Below are positions 42,270 to 51,456 of a stretch of DNA of 64,000 bases, piece by piece. The translations under genes were made by a program, and so were the position numbers. Positions within the stretch are counted from its first letter, which is position 1, and each line of letters starts with the position of its first letter. The notes under the pieces are model-generated. The model did not search any database. It saw nothing but the letters and a program-made list of their open reading frames with translations, and was not told the DNA's origin. Source of the stretch: Flavihumibacter soli. Lineage in GTDB: Bacteria; Bacteroidota; Bacteroidia; Sphingobacteriales; Sphingobacteriaceae. The stretch covers positions 31,428 through 95,427 of the forward strand of contig NZ_JAAFZB010000086.1 of assembly GCF_010692725.1 (NCBI RefSeq), given 5' to 3'.

Positions 42270-42354
42270 TCCCTGTCAGCAGGCGGCTTGCGATTTCGAC
42301 CTGGCAATCTGGAGGATTTGCCAGACTGCAGTATTTATTAGAATATAACGGGAT

Positions 42355-43449
42355 CTAAAAAGTTTTCATATGAAAATAGAATACAGAACCTTTCCCTTCG
42401 ATACTGTCCATTTTAATTTCACTGCCATGCTGCCGCAATATTTCGGTGACAAGATATAATCCTACCCCGAATCCTGAAACCGTCCTTACTTTATCGTTCT
42501 CTACCCGATAGAAGCGGGTAAACAGATTTCTTTGATGTTCCCGGCTAACACCGATACCCTGATCCCGTACAAAGATCTTAATTGAACCCTTCATCTTTTC
42601 GCAGCCAAGGGTAATCGTGCCTCCATCAGGAGAATATTTAACGGCGTTACTCAACAGATTAGCCAACACCTGGCCGATCTTATCTCTATCGGCCTTAATA
42701 ATTGCCTCGCAACCCTTAATGTTAATTGTGTGTTTTTCAGTTAAGAGACGGGCATCCGCTACCACTTCCTCTGCAAGACTCTGTAAATGAAATAGTTCTT
42801 GATGAAGCTTTATTTGCGGCTCTTCAAGCCGTGTAAGGCTGAGAAAATCACCGATCATTGATACCATTTTTTTGACCTGCACGTCAGCCCGGGTCAGGGC
42901 GTTTATCCTGAAGTCATCCTCTTCTTTCCGGGCTTTTAAAAGTAATATCTGGATATAAGACTTAAGCGAAGTTAAAGGCGTTTTCAATTCGTGGCTCACC
43001 ATGGCAATGAAGTCATTTTTTCTTTCTTCCTCTTTCCTTATATCCGTGATATCCCTGGTGAAGCACCTGGTATGAATAAATCTACCTTCCTTACGCAATA
43101 CATTCGAGTTTATCAGTACATGTTTGATCGCACCGTCTTTACATCTGAGTCTTGCAGGGTAATTATGCAGCGTCTCGTTGTTGATCAGACGGGTCAGGAT
43201 ATCTCTAATAACCGGTGGATCGGCATGAAACTGCTCTATCGGGCGACCGATATACTCCTCCCTGCAATAGCCTAGCGAATCAAGTTCCGCCTGATTGGCC
43301 CAGATTATTTTACCGTCGGCATCTACCCAATGCAACGGGAGGGATGCATTTTCGAAGAAGTCTGTAAGCTCATCCACGCGAAATTGTAATTCTCTTTCCC
43401 GTTTTTCATATTCTGCCAGCCTGGCCTGCAATGCTTGAATCTCGTTCAT
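42355..43449 (-). CDS. PAS-domain sensor histidine kinase, soluble
   Basis: A 364-residue kinase without a membrane segment. A short coiled coil (residues 1-30) precedes a PAS domain (30-140: FFENASLPLHWVDADGKIIWANQAEL, GYCREEYIG, RCKDGAIKHVLIN, FTRDITDIRKEEE). HisKA contains MVSHELKTPLTSL with phospho-acceptor His153; HATPase follows with NLLSNAVKYSPDGG (N box), VRDQGIGVSREHQ, RFYRVE and GFGVGLYLV. No response regulator lies next to it, so its partner is elsewhere. It is convergent with the anti-sigma gene (85 bp gap). Confidence 0.9.
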   Translation of the reverse strand: MNEIQALQARLAEYEKRERELQFRVDELTDFFENASLPLHWVDADGKIIWANQAELDSLGYCREEYIGRPIEQFHADPPVIRDILTRLINNETLHNYPARLRCKDGAIKHVLINSNVLRKEGRFIHTRCFTRDITDIRKEEERKNDFIAMVSHELKTPLTSLKSYIQILLLKARKEEDDFRINALTRADVQVKKMVSMIGDFLSLTRLEEPQIKLHQELFHLQSLAEEVVADARLLTEKHTINIKGCEAIIKADRDKIGQVLANLLSNAVKYSPDGGTITLGCEKMKGSIKIFVRDQGIGVSREHQRNLFTRFYRVENDKVRTVSGFGVGLYLVTEILRQHGSEIKMDSIEGKGSVFYFHMKTF

Positions 43450-43725
43450 TGTCTTGTGAAGTTTCTCTAATTGTAGCTCCGCCCCTAATTAGGGTCTTAC
43501 CAGGATATTTGCTTTAAAAATAGTATGAATATCTCGAATACCTGTCTGGCTTTCTTATTTTGAAATGTTTTATGCACCGGATCATCCCGGCGAACGCCGG
43601 ATTAACATCGGCAAAATGTCTTTCAGACTAAAAGGTTTGATACTTTAAGCAGGTCTGCTCAGGAAATATCAAAACACCTGCCGGCCGCTTCAAATGTTTC
43701 GAGTGGAATAGGGTGGCGACCAACA
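43450..43725. other. Intergenic gap upstream of the histidine kinase
   Basis: The full gap 43450-43801 between two minus-strand genes has no supported gene. This part should hold the kinase promoter; nothing recognisable was seen. The remainder carries the terminator listed next. Confidence 0.4.
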
Positions 43726-43752
43726 AAAGAGCCCCGTTATTCGGGGCTCTTT
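43726..43752 (-). terminator. Terminator downstream of GH109
   Basis: Perfect 11-bp stem AAAGAGCCCCG / CGGGGCTCTTT with a 5-base loop. Read on the minus strand it is followed by T-rich sequence and lies about 50 bp after the GH109 stop. Confidence 0.8.
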
Positions 43753-43801
43753 GATTTAGAACATTGTGGGCGAAAAAAGGTCTTCAGACAGTATCTTCTT
43801 C

Positions 43802-45163
43802 TTAATATTCATCGGTTATCGCGAACACGGGTTTCCTCTTCATCCATTTACCCCCTGTGAAGTCCGGAAACTCTACCGTTTCATTTCCCAGGTCAATTGA
43901 ATGCTCGCTTAGTGGTGTGATCGCACTCATCACCGCAGCATCATAAACATCCATCGGGGTTTCGGTTTCACGTTTGATTGCTTCTACAAAAGCATGAATT
44001 ACGAAAAAGTCCATTCCCCCGTGTCCGGCCCCGGCGGTTTCCTTACTCCATCTTGCCCAAAGGGGATGATCGTACTTATCCAGCCATTCTTTAGCGTTAT
44101 CCCATTGATGCGGCTTTGCGGATTTTCCTTCAATATAGATCCCCTTATTGACATCCATCCAGATGCCATCGGTTCCCTGCACGCGGAAACCCAGTGAATA
44201 GGGCCTCGGCAGATTGGTATCGTGCTGTAACAATACCGTCTCTCCGTTCGCGCAACTAATCTGGGTAGTAACGACGTCGCCTAGCTTGAATTTAACCTTA
44301 GCATTAGGATGATCTGCGCCGCCTTTAGCCACAACATAGTTATGAAGGCCCCTGCCTTTTGATGAGAATGAACTCAAGGTCATAAAGCGGTTGCCCCGGT
44401 TTATGTCAATATAATTAGCGACAGGTCCGATCCCGTGGGTCGGGTACAGATCGCCATTACGATGTACTGAATGATTGGTTCTCCAGCGTGCTTCCGAATA
44501 GCCCTTCTCACCAAACTCCACGCCACCCCCATAATATTGTTTACCATCGTTGAATTTAACTTCCCGCAGATCATGCTGATAGCCACCCTGAAGATGAACT
44601 AATTCGCCAAACAAGCCCTGCCGGGTCATATTCAATACAGCCATTACATCCCGGCGGTAACAAACGTTCTCAAGCATCATCACGTGAGCATTATTACGTT
44701 CCGCAGCTTTCACCACATCCCAATGGTCTTCAAGCGTTATTCCCAGCACCACCTCCGTGCCAACATATTTAATTCCTGAGTCAAGAGATGATATGATCAT
44801 TTCTTTGTGCAGTTCCCATGGCGTGGCGATAATGATCCCGTCCAATCCACCCTTTACATTAAGCATTTTTTTCCAGGCACTGTCATCACCGGTGAAGACC
44901 TGGGGCATCTTTTTTCCACTCTTCTCGATCATCTTTTTAGCCAGTTCGAGTGTCTTCTCATCTACATCGCAGATCGCAACTAATTCGGTATCGCCTCTCC
45001 TCAATACCAGGTCGAGATGACTAAGCCCACGCGCCCCAACGCCGATAATAGCCAGGCGAACTTTCTGATCTGCAAAAGTTTTAGCAAACAAACCGTTTGC
45101 AGGCATGAACGCCATCGAAGCAGCTGTCAAACCGGCACCTTTAATGAAATCTTTCCTGTTCAT
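43802..45163 (-). CDS. GH109-type Gfo/Idh/MocA oxidoreductase-fold protein
   Basis: A 453-residue exported protein (Tat-like leader NRKDFIKGAGLTAASMAF). Rossmann motif LAIIGVGARGLSHLDLVLRR near residues 37-56 and LVAICDVDEKTLELA follow. The central TEVVLGITLEDHWDVVKAAERN, MLENVCYRRDVMAVLNM and HLQGGYQHDLREVKF, with THGIGPVANYIDINRG, match GH109 enzymes, which use bound NAD to cleave alpha-N-acetylgalactosaminides. The substrate may differ in this large family. It is alone: a terminator follows and a 540-bp gap precedes it. Confidence 0.85.
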   Translation of the reverse strand: MNRKDFIKGAGLTAASMAFMPANGLFAKTFADQKVRLAIIGVGARGLSHLDLVLRRGDTELVAICDVDEKTLELAKKMIEKSGKKMPQVFTGDDSAWKKMLNVKGGLDGIIIATPWELHKEMIISSLDSGIKYVGTEVVLGITLEDHWDVVKAAERNNAHVMMLENVCYRRDVMAVLNMTRQGLFGELVHLQGGYQHDLREVKFNDGKQYYGGGVEFGEKGYSEARWRTNHSVHRNGDLYPTHGIGPVANYIDINRGNRFMTLSSFSSKGRGLHNYVVAKGGADHPNAKVKFKLGDVVTTQISCANGETVLLQHDTNLPRPYSLGFRVQGTDGIWMDVNKGIYIEGKSAKPHQWDNAKEWLDKYDHPLWARWSKETAGAGHGGMDFFVIHAFVEAIKRETETPMDVYDAAVMSAITPLSEHSIDLGNETVEFPDFTGGKWMKRKPVFAITDEY

Positions 45164-45702
45164 TTTTTAATTAAATGCTTATATGTGTATTACTAGGTTA
45201 TTTCCTGATTCATTCTGCATTTCAGTTCATCAATTCTCACTGATTGCCAGTTTTGATCCTGAGCGATTAGGTTGAACAGCTATTTTTGAAACAGAATTCT
45301 TGCAGGCTTTTTCGTTCCGCATTTTAAAGCTTTTTATTCAGAATACGGAATAATAGTTGACTCAAAAGTCAGGAAAATCATCATTTACAAAAATTTCCCA
45401 GATCGATCTCAAAAAATGGGTAATACCATTCGACTAACTATCGAAGACCAGGTGACACAGAGCGCTGCCGCCATGCGTCCTAACAACCAATCATCGCTAG
45501 CAGGGATTGAGCTTTAATTAGCTGCACCCAATTGAGCGTGTTCAGGCTTCGGAAGCGAATCTAAGAAAAAACAGAAGTTTCAAAAGATGCCATGCTTTGT
45601 GTGACAGCAAGCAGCATAGGTGAGTTCGCGGCGCTAAAGTTTTACCCTTAAGCTGTCACTAAATAAAATTACGAGTCGGTATAGGGATCCTGATTTAAAA
45701 TA
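45164..45702. other. 540-bp gene-free gap between GH109 and the rhodanese gene
   Basis: I found no supported gene, tRNA, clear hairpin or repeat here. The part near 45164 must hold the GH109 promoter (minus strand); no consensus was recognised. Confidence 0.4.
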
Positions 45703-46905
45703 TCAGTATAAGCCTTCATGGTTCACAATATAATTCCTTGCTTCCTTACAGCTTTCCACATTAAAGCCTGACCAGACAAAGTCATACAAACCATCCATCA
45801 GAAACACATTTCGATAACCCCTTTCAGACATCATAGAAGCCAGTTCGAATGACTCTTCGTTGCCGTAAATCAAAACAGGTGCATTTTTATCTGCTGGCAA
45901 TGATAGCTCCCGGTATGCAGCCTGATCCACATGAACAGCATTTTTGATGTGCCCCAGGTTTTTATAGGAAGTCATGCCGCTGAGTTTATTGTTGTATTCC
46001 TCATCCGGCCGGGTGTCGTAAATAACCAAATTCTTGCCGCTTTTTAACAGGCCTAATGCACGGGTAGCATTAACTAAAGTGTACGCCGGCGGATTTTCAA
46101 TAAATGAGATCTTTTCCTGGCTGGCTATAAAATCATTGATCCCGCCAAGCATCTGGTAAACGTTCTTAAAGCCGCTGTTTACCAATTCATTCGCTGCCCT
46201 GGCCGCATCGCCGTCACCACTGCTTGAGTATATCAGAACGGGCTTCTGCATATCTTTACCCAGTTCATTCATGCGTTGCTTCAACTGATCATAAGGAATG
46301 TTCATAGCCCCCTTGACTCTTCCCACATTATTTGCTGCCAGGCTGTCTGCCGAATTAAACTGTGCAGCTGGGCGTATGTCCAGCACGAGGAGTTTTTTCT
46401 CGTTTTTGATCAAACTGGCAGCTTCATTAAAACCTATGTTTTTAAAGGGCAGATCTGAAACGATCAGATCAGTTTTACAGGGGAAATCATTTGATGTAAG
46501 CTGGTTCATTACAGACATACCGCCATTCAGGTTATAGAAGCTGGTGAAGCCGCTTTCCGCCAGCATCTTGCTAACCCTGCGGCTTCGCTGACTATGCGAG
46601 CAATAAAGAACAATCGTTTTGTCCTTATATGTGTTCATCTGTGCCGGATCTTTCTTAATTGCTTCGATATCCAGGTTGATGGCTCCCTTTAAATGGCCCT
46701 GGTTCAGGCTGGCGTACTGAGAAGTGTCGCTGTATTCACCCGGGCTCCTCACATCGATCAGCACGATACCGGGATCCTTCTGAAGCATCCTGCAGAGATC
46801 GGCAGCATAGATTGTTTTATACTGGCTGTCAAATTTAAACGGCAGTTGTGCCTGTGCGAAAAAAAACAGCAAAGTGAAAGTGCAGGTGAAAAAAATGTGT
46901 TTCAT
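45703..46905 (-). CDS. Exported triple rhodanese-domain protein
   Basis: A 400-residue protein with signal peptide (ends AQAQ, about residue 19) and three rhodanese-like domains in tandem: IVLIDVRSPGEYSD with GHLKGAINLD and active loop VLYCSHSQRSRR (catalytic Cys present); LLVLDIRPAAQFN with GRVKGAMNIPYD and VLIYSSSGDGDAA (no Cys); LVIYDTRPDEEYN with GHIKNAVHVD and VLIYGNEESFELA (no Cys). Only the first domain could transfer sulfur; the other two may bind anions or be structural. It acts in the periplasm. Not operonic with neighbours, though sulfur-handling genes occur at 61212-63130. Confidence 0.85.
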   Translation of the reverse strand: MKHIFFTCTFTLLFFFAQAQLPFKFDSQYKTIYAADLCRMLQKDPGIVLIDVRSPGEYSDTSQYASLNQGHLKGAINLDIEAIKKDPAQMNTYKDKTIVLYCSHSQRSRRVSKMLAESGFTSFYNLNGGMSVMNQLTSNDFPCKTDLIVSDLPFKNIGFNEAASLIKNEKKLLVLDIRPAAQFNSADSLAANNVGRVKGAMNIPYDQLKQRMNELGKDMQKPVLIYSSSGDGDAARAANELVNSGFKNVYQMLGGINDFIASQEKISFIENPPAYTLVNATRALGLLKSGKNLVIYDTRPDEEYNNKLSGMTSYKNLGHIKNAVHVDQAAYRELSLPADKNAPVLIYGNEESFELASMMSERGYRNVFLMDGLYDFVWSGFNVESCKEARNYIVNHEGLY

Positions 46906-47059
46906 CGTTTCTATGCATTTTAACCAGGTCTATACCCTGGAAATTCCTAACAGCTGATTGCTGGCGGTATATTAAATTTACGATAAACCAGATCATCTGC
47001 TGCAAAAAGGCAACGAAACAATACTGTTACGATTTAGCTCTTTTTGCCAGCTCACATTG

Positions 47060-47422
47060 TTAAATGTCTTCCATTATAAACACGGCATTTCTATTCAGAT
47101 CAAAAAAACCAAACTCATTTGTTTCCCAGGGAGTGCCTCGCTTAAAGGAATCCGCACTTACCGTTCCCCGCTGCACGAACTCGTTGAACAGCGGCTCAAT
47201 CTCTTTAACAGCGATGCGAATAACCGATCCGCCGTTCAAAGGATCACTTTCCGTCCCGGCATGCCATTGCAGGTGAATAACGAGGTTCTCCCGGTAAAGC
47301 ACGGCGTACATATCGTCAAAGAACCAGGCTTCGAAGCCTGCCTGTTCTTTATACCATGAAACGTCCCTGGCAATGTTTGCCGAGGGCAGTACCGGAATCA
47401 TCTTTAACAGTTCAGTATTCAT
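47060..47422 (-). CDS. VOC-superfamily (glyoxalase/bleomycin-resistance fold) protein
   Basis: A 120-residue cytoplasmic protein with the paired beta-alpha-beta-beta-beta VOC layout: KMIPVLPSANIARDVSWYKEQAGFEAWFFDDMYAVLYRENLVIHLQ then RIAVKEIEPLFNEFVQRG and NEFGFFDLNRNAVFIMED. A His in IHLQWH and the Glu of IMED are the expected metal ligands. It resembles small bleomycin-resistance-type members; substrate unknown. It is 18 bp downstream of the next minus-strand gene (47441), probably co-transcribed. Confidence 0.8.
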   Translation of the reverse strand: MNTELLKMIPVLPSANIARDVSWYKEQAGFEAWFFDDMYAVLYRENLVIHLQWHAGTESDPLNGGSVIRIAVKEIEPLFNEFVQRGTVSADSFKRGTPWETNEFGFFDLNRNAVFIMEDI

Positions 47423-47440
47423 CTGATATCGATCAAAAAT

Positions 47441-47827
47441 CTAAAGATACTGCTTCAACCACTCAGCTGCTTCCCTGTCGTCGGTAAAACTTTTCATGGG
47501 TATAGGCGGCGGTTTTAAGGCGAACAGAATGTTCATAATAAATTTCGCAAGGCCGGGTTTTGATACCATAGCCATTGCGGTATAAATACTGGGAAGTTGT
47601 TCGGTCGAAAATCTCCTGGTTGCTGCGTCCGGAACCGGTGAATTTTTCAGGTGGATAAGTAAGGGGACTCTTTTATCGCCGGTGATCTTTTTCACAAGTT
47701 CTACATTACCCCTGATACTTTCAACGGTTCTTTTAACACTCTTTGAAAGGGCAACCAGTATACCATCATCCAGCCAATAGCTGGCGATCTCACCTTCAAA
47801 GATCTCTTTGTCTGTGGGAATTTCCAT
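47441..47827 (-). CDS. Small STAS-like (DUF7793-type) protein
   Basis: A 128-residue cytoplasmic protein from the ATG at 47827 (a GTG at 47833 is possible). The sequence IASYWLDDGILVALSKSV, KRVPLLIHLKNSPVPDAATRRF, AMAMVSKPGLAKFIMNILFALK and SFTDDREAAEWLKQYL resembles a Bacteroidota family related to STAS/SpoIIAA folds; the family name is from memory. Function is unknown. It lies 21 bp after the GH20 gene and 18 bp before the VOC gene, so 50155-47060 may be one transcript. Confidence 0.65.
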   Translation of the reverse strand: MEIPTDKEIFEGEIASYWLDDGILVALSKSVKRTVESIRGNVELVKKITGDKRVPLLIHLKNSPVPDAATRRFSTEQLPSIYTAMAMVSKPGLAKFIMNILFALKPPPIPMKSFTDDREAAEWLKQYL

Positions 47828-47848
47828 CAGCACCTACATATACCCGTT

Positions 47849-50155
47849 TTAATTGACTGAAATTTCATCAGCAAATATCCAGGCCGGTTTACCTGCTCCG
47901 CTATGCCCGGCAGGTAACATACCATTCTTTGCGCTTACCCGAATGTAGCGGGCAGTCTGCGGCGGAAAGTCAGCCACAAAATTCTGAATAGCGGATCTCT
48001 GTGCCTGCGGGATCATGTTAATCATAGTTTTTACTTCTCTGAAGTTTTTCCCGTCAGCGGAAGTTTCAAATTTAACCTCCGATGGCAGCAGGATCCAGTC
48101 GCCGTAGTTCTGCAAGCAGCCAAGCGAAATTTGCTTTACCTCGGTCTCAGCACCCAGGTCGACAGTTGCGACCAAATCCTTTTCGCTGATGCCATGCCAG
48201 AATTTACCGACCGCGCTTGTTCCCTTAACCCCGTCCGTTAGAGAGTTAGGGCCGTCAGCCTGGTAATAGCTGCTAATCTGATTCGCATACAAGACATTCT
48301 TCCCTATGCCTTTATGAACTACGAACGATTGCTGCGCTGGCTTAATGCCCATCACCCGACCGTTTAATAGGGTAGCAGCCTTCACAATGGAAGTAGAATC
48401 AATGTTTACCGGACCCTGGTATTTTAAACTTTGAGGTGTTGGTTCCGAGCCATCCAGCGTGTAATACACCTGCCCGTTCAGGATCTCAGTAGCCAATACG
48501 ACTGTTAATTTCCCGTTTTCTGAAACCGGCTTTATATCCACCGTAAAATTACCCGGACTGTAATGAAGTCCTTTCTGGCTGTAGGCTTTAAGATGATACT
48601 GCAGGCGGTGATTAAAATCATCCCAATTGCGGCTTTCCTTTTGCGACCACACAGCTTCCGCCAGTGCCGGCATACGAGGGAGGATCATATATTCGACATG
48701 TTCAGCAGTGGTAATATATTCCGTCCATAAATTCGCCTGAGCACCGAGTACGTACTTCGCTTCCTCCGCACTCAATTCTTTTGGAATGGGCTCGTAATTA
48801 TAAACCTTCTTCAGTGTATTGAAGCCACCGATGGCAAGTGGCTCACCTTCGGGTCCACCCTGGTAGTGATCGAAATAAACAGGGTTGCCTGGAGTCATGA
48901 CCACGTCATGCTTCATCTTAGCTGCCGCAACGCCACCGGCCTCTCCCCTCCAGCTCATCACGGTAGCATCCGGTGCTAACCCCCCTTCCAGTATTTCATC
49001 CCAGCCAATTATCTTACGGCCTTTCCCGGTGAGATATTTTTCAATGCGCCGGATAAAATAGCTCTGCAATTCCTCTTCATTACTAAGCCCCTCAGCCTTT
49101 ATGCGGGCCTGGCAGCGCGCACAACGCTTCCATGGACTTTTATCAACTTCATCCCCGCCAATGTGGATATATTTTGAAGGAAAAAGGGCTGTTACTTCAT
49201 CCAGGACCCCCTCCAGGAAGGTAAATACCTCTTCATTGCCTGCACAATAATTCGATGACATTCCTGAGTAGTTCCCCCCTGTTAAGGGCAGTTGGGCATT
49301 CTGAACACAGCTCAGGTTTGGATAAGAAGCTATTGCCGACGCTACATGTCCGGGCATCTCAATCTCCGGAATGATAGTTACCTGGCGCAATGCAGCATAC
49401 CTGATAATATCCTTAATCTGTTCCTGTGTGTAATAGCCACCATAAGCAGCTTTCTCTCCCTGCCTTGCCTGCGGCCTATCTGACCAGGCCAGCTGGTTCT
49501 GGTCTACCCGCCATGCCCCTGTCTTTGTCAATTCGGGATACTTTTTTATTTCTATACGCCAGCCCTGGTCATCCACCAGGTGCCAGTGGAATGTATTCAT
49601 CTTATATTGCGAGATCAGGTCGATATACTCCTTAACCAGGTCTGCAGAGAAGAAATGCCGGCTGACATCCAGGTGCATCCCACGGTATTTAAAGCGGGGA
49701 AAGTCGAATACTTCCATAGCCGGAACTTCCAGGGCAGCATTGGTTCTCACCTGCGGAAGCGTCTGAAAAACAGACTGCATCCCGTAAAAGATCCCGGCAG
49801 TTTTGTTGGCTTCCAGTATTATTTTTTCAGGGCTTACACTAAGCTTATATCCTTCGTCTCCCAGGCCATCTGTATTCGATAACTTCAGTTCGATCACGTT
49901 AGGTTTCCCTGCACCTGACCTCAGCTCATACCCGGAGACTCCTTCGACGTATGATTTAAAAAAACCGGCCAGCTTTTTCAGATCCCTATCCGAATGTTTA
50001 TATCGAAGCCTGGTTTCAGAATTAATAGTAAAACTTCCCGGCTTCGACTGATAATTAACCGGCTGAGGGATAATAGAAGGATTTGACTGGGCTATTACTC
50101 CGGCCGGCAGGATGAAGATCAATGCAAGAATCAAACAGGTTAGATGTACTCTCAT
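47849..50155 (-). CDS. GH20 beta-N-acetylhexosaminidase with C-terminal discoidin-like domain
   Basis: A 768-residue exported enzyme. The ATG at 50155 gives a clean signal peptide (MRVHLTCLILALIFILPAG, ends VIAQ); the ATG at 50179 would put charged residues before it. The N-domain (IIPQPVNYQSKPGSF) leads to the barrel: YRGMHLDVSRHFF, FHWHLVDDQGWRIEIKKYP, IPEIEMPGHVASAI and HIGGDEVDKSPW with Asp335/Glu336 as catalytic pair. A chitobiase-type module (VYYTLDGSEPTPQSLKY) and a discoidin/F5/8C-like domain (SLTDGVKGTSAVGKFW to the end) follow. It is close in plan to the GH20 at 19019 but carries the extra domain and lies outside the main glycan region. Confidence 0.93.
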   Translation of the reverse strand: MRVHLTCLILALIFILPAGVIAQSNPSIIPQPVNYQSKPGSFTINSETRLRYKHSDRDLKKLAGFFKSYVEGVSGYELRSGAGKPNVIELKLSNTDGLGDEGYKLSVSPEKIILEANKTAGIFYGMQSVFQTLPQVRTNAALEVPAMEVFDFPRFKYRGMHLDVSRHFFSADLVKEYIDLISQYKMNTFHWHLVDDQGWRIEIKKYPELTKTGAWRVDQNQLAWSDRPQARQGEKAAYGGYYTQEQIKDIIRYAALRQVTIIPEIEMPGHVASAIASYPNLSCVQNAQLPLTGGNYSGMSSNYCAGNEEVFTFLEGVLDEVTALFPSKYIHIGGDEVDKSPWKRCARCQARIKAEGLSNEEELQSYFIRRIEKYLTGKGRKIIGWDEILEGGLAPDATVMSWRGEAGGVAAAKMKHDVVMTPGNPVYFDHYQGGPEGEPLAIGGFNTLKKVYNYEPIPKELSAEEAKYVLGAQANLWTEYITTAEHVEYMILPRMPALAEAVWSQKESRNWDDFNHRLQYHLKAYSQKGLHYSPGNFTVDIKPVSENGKLTVVLATEILNGQVYYTLDGSEPTPQSLKYQGPVNIDSTSIVKAATLLNGRVMGIKPAQQSFVVHKGIGKNVLYANQISSYYQADGPNSLTDGVKGTSAVGKFWHGISEKDLVATVDLGAETEVKQISLGCLQNYGDWILLPSEVKFETSADGKNFREVKTMINMIPQAQRSAIQNFVADFPPQTARYIRVSAKNGMLPAGHSGAGKPAWIFADEISVN

Positions 50156-50370
50156 AATATAATGATGATCAGCGCGCATCGCGATAGACTACGCACCTCA
50201 ATTCTAAAATCTAATATCTAATATCTGCGTCTAAGTTGTTAAAGTTTATGTGAACTACGCTCAGGAATTTGATCTATTAATTAAGTGAAATTAGCATGAT
50301 CTAATCGATTGTATAGTATTGCTGCCTATAATCCCTAAGTGACTGTGCAAAAAAATGATATGGGATTTGA

Positions 50371-50649
50371 CAGATAAGGCTTTGTAAACAGGGAATTCGC
50401 CAGCTGCTGAATGATCAGGCCGGCACAGGTCTGGGTCTAGCCGCTACAATAGGTGCACCCTATTGGTTCGACCTCCTGAATAAGGTGATGGTCACCTGTT
50501 CCACCGTTAAGCCCCACGAAAAAATCGGTGAAGAAAGTTCACAGAATGCCCAAAGCAGAACGCCCGCACCGGTGATTGTAATGTCTAATGCACCTGAAAG
50601 CAATACCGGCCAATCGCTTGCACCGAAAACCCGCGATAAGCAAAAGTGA
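50371..50649 (+). pseudogene. C-terminal remnant of a membrane-associated protein gene
   Basis: A plus-strand frame open from a stop at 50368 to TGA at 50647-50649 gives about 92 codons without a usable start. It includes LLNDQAGTGLGLAATIGAPYW and FDLLNKVMV, which recalls the conserved C-terminal end of a Bacteroidota membrane protein family (GAPFWFDLLNK), then a low-complexity tail ending KTRDKQK. The upstream part is missing, so it looks like a decayed gene. The rest of the gap 50156-50660 shows nothing else. Confidence 0.55.
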
Positions 50650-50660
50650 ATAAGTGAGGC

Positions 50661-51212
50661 TTATTTTCTTGGAAGTGCCGGACGCTTATACTGGCTATAC
50701 CAGACAATCTTCCCGTCCTTTACCTGGTTAATATCGTGATAGTAGGCCGAATCAACCTTCCCGTCTTTATACGTGTCGGTCTCTTTGTACCAGGTCACAA
50801 TATAGCCTTCCTTTTTATCGGTTGAGTACATCCTGCGCCATGCGTGCATATCTATAGTCACGGACGAAAGGCTATCGCGCGTAGTTGACCACATTTTCAT
50901 CAAAGCCGGATTACTCAGTTTTTGATATTTGCCCGAATTCATATCATATTCCACCGTATCTCCCATAGCAGCTGAAAGGCCTTTCATATTCCCGCTGGAC
51001 CAGTCCTTATAGCTCATCAGGACCATTTTAAGGTCTTCATCTGATACATTGTCAGACCAGCTGCTGGAATAAAGCGGTTTAAAGGGTAGATCGCCCGGGT
51101 CTTTTGCCGATGCAGCCGTGTCATTGCCAGGAATTACGTCAGCTTTTTGATTACCCTGGTTACACGAAGAAAAGATGCTAACAACCAGGATTAGACAAAT
51201 GATCTTTTTCAT
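50661..51212 (-). CDS. Lipoprotein with SnoaL/NTF2-like domain
   Basis: A 183-residue lipoprotein (lipobox IFSSC, Cys17) with a polar linker and a C-terminal NTF2-like fold: DEDLKMVLMSYKDWSSGNMKGLSAAMGDTVEYDMN, ALMKMWSTTRDSLSSVTIDMHAWRRMYS, GYIVTWYKETDTYKDGKVDSAYYHDINQVKDGKI. Such proteins are small-molecule binders or isomerase-like; the role here is unknown. It is separated from the upstream SDR by 242 bp of mostly repeat sequence. Confidence 0.75.
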   Translation of the reverse strand: MKKIICLILVVSIFSSCNQGNQKADVIPGNDTAASAKDPGDLPFKPLYSSSWSDNVSDEDLKMVLMSYKDWSSGNMKGLSAAMGDTVEYDMNSGKYQKLSNPALMKMWSTTRDSLSSVTIDMHAWRRMYSTDKKEGYIVTWYKETDTYKDGKVDSAYYHDINQVKDGKIVWYSQYKRPALPRK

Positions 51213-51344
51213 ATTTTATCAATTTAAATTCGTTAAATAATTTAAGAAGATACTCTCATTAAATATAATTAATAAATATGAAAAAGTACTGATATTCAGC
51301 ATTAAAGGTGAAAGGTGAAAGCTCAAAGCTGAAAGCTCAAAGCT

Positions 51345-51456
51345 GATACCCGTTACCTGATACCTGCTACCTGATACCCGTTACCTGATACCCGTTACCT
51401 GATACCTGTTACCTGCTACCTGATACCTGCTACCTGATACCTCACACCTCATACCT
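51345..51456. repeat. Tandem 14-bp repeat abutting the SDR stop codon
   Basis: Seven full copies of GATACCYGYTACCT-like units (period 14), with one half unit after copy 5 and a half unit at the end, reaching into the SDR stop codon. Just to the left, 51302-51344 has a second imperfect tandem of AAAGGTG/AAAGCT words. No spacers of constant length and no palindromes, so it is not a CRISPR. Confidence 0.85.

Noticed and set aside
42290..42335. Terminator between the anti-sigma and histidine kinase genes
   Set aside because: CTGGCAA/TTGCCAG can pair, but there is no T-run and the loop is large, so it was not listed.
51302..51456. CRISPR array
   Set aside because: Units are directly adjacent with no unique spacers, the period is 14 bp and no cas gene is near.
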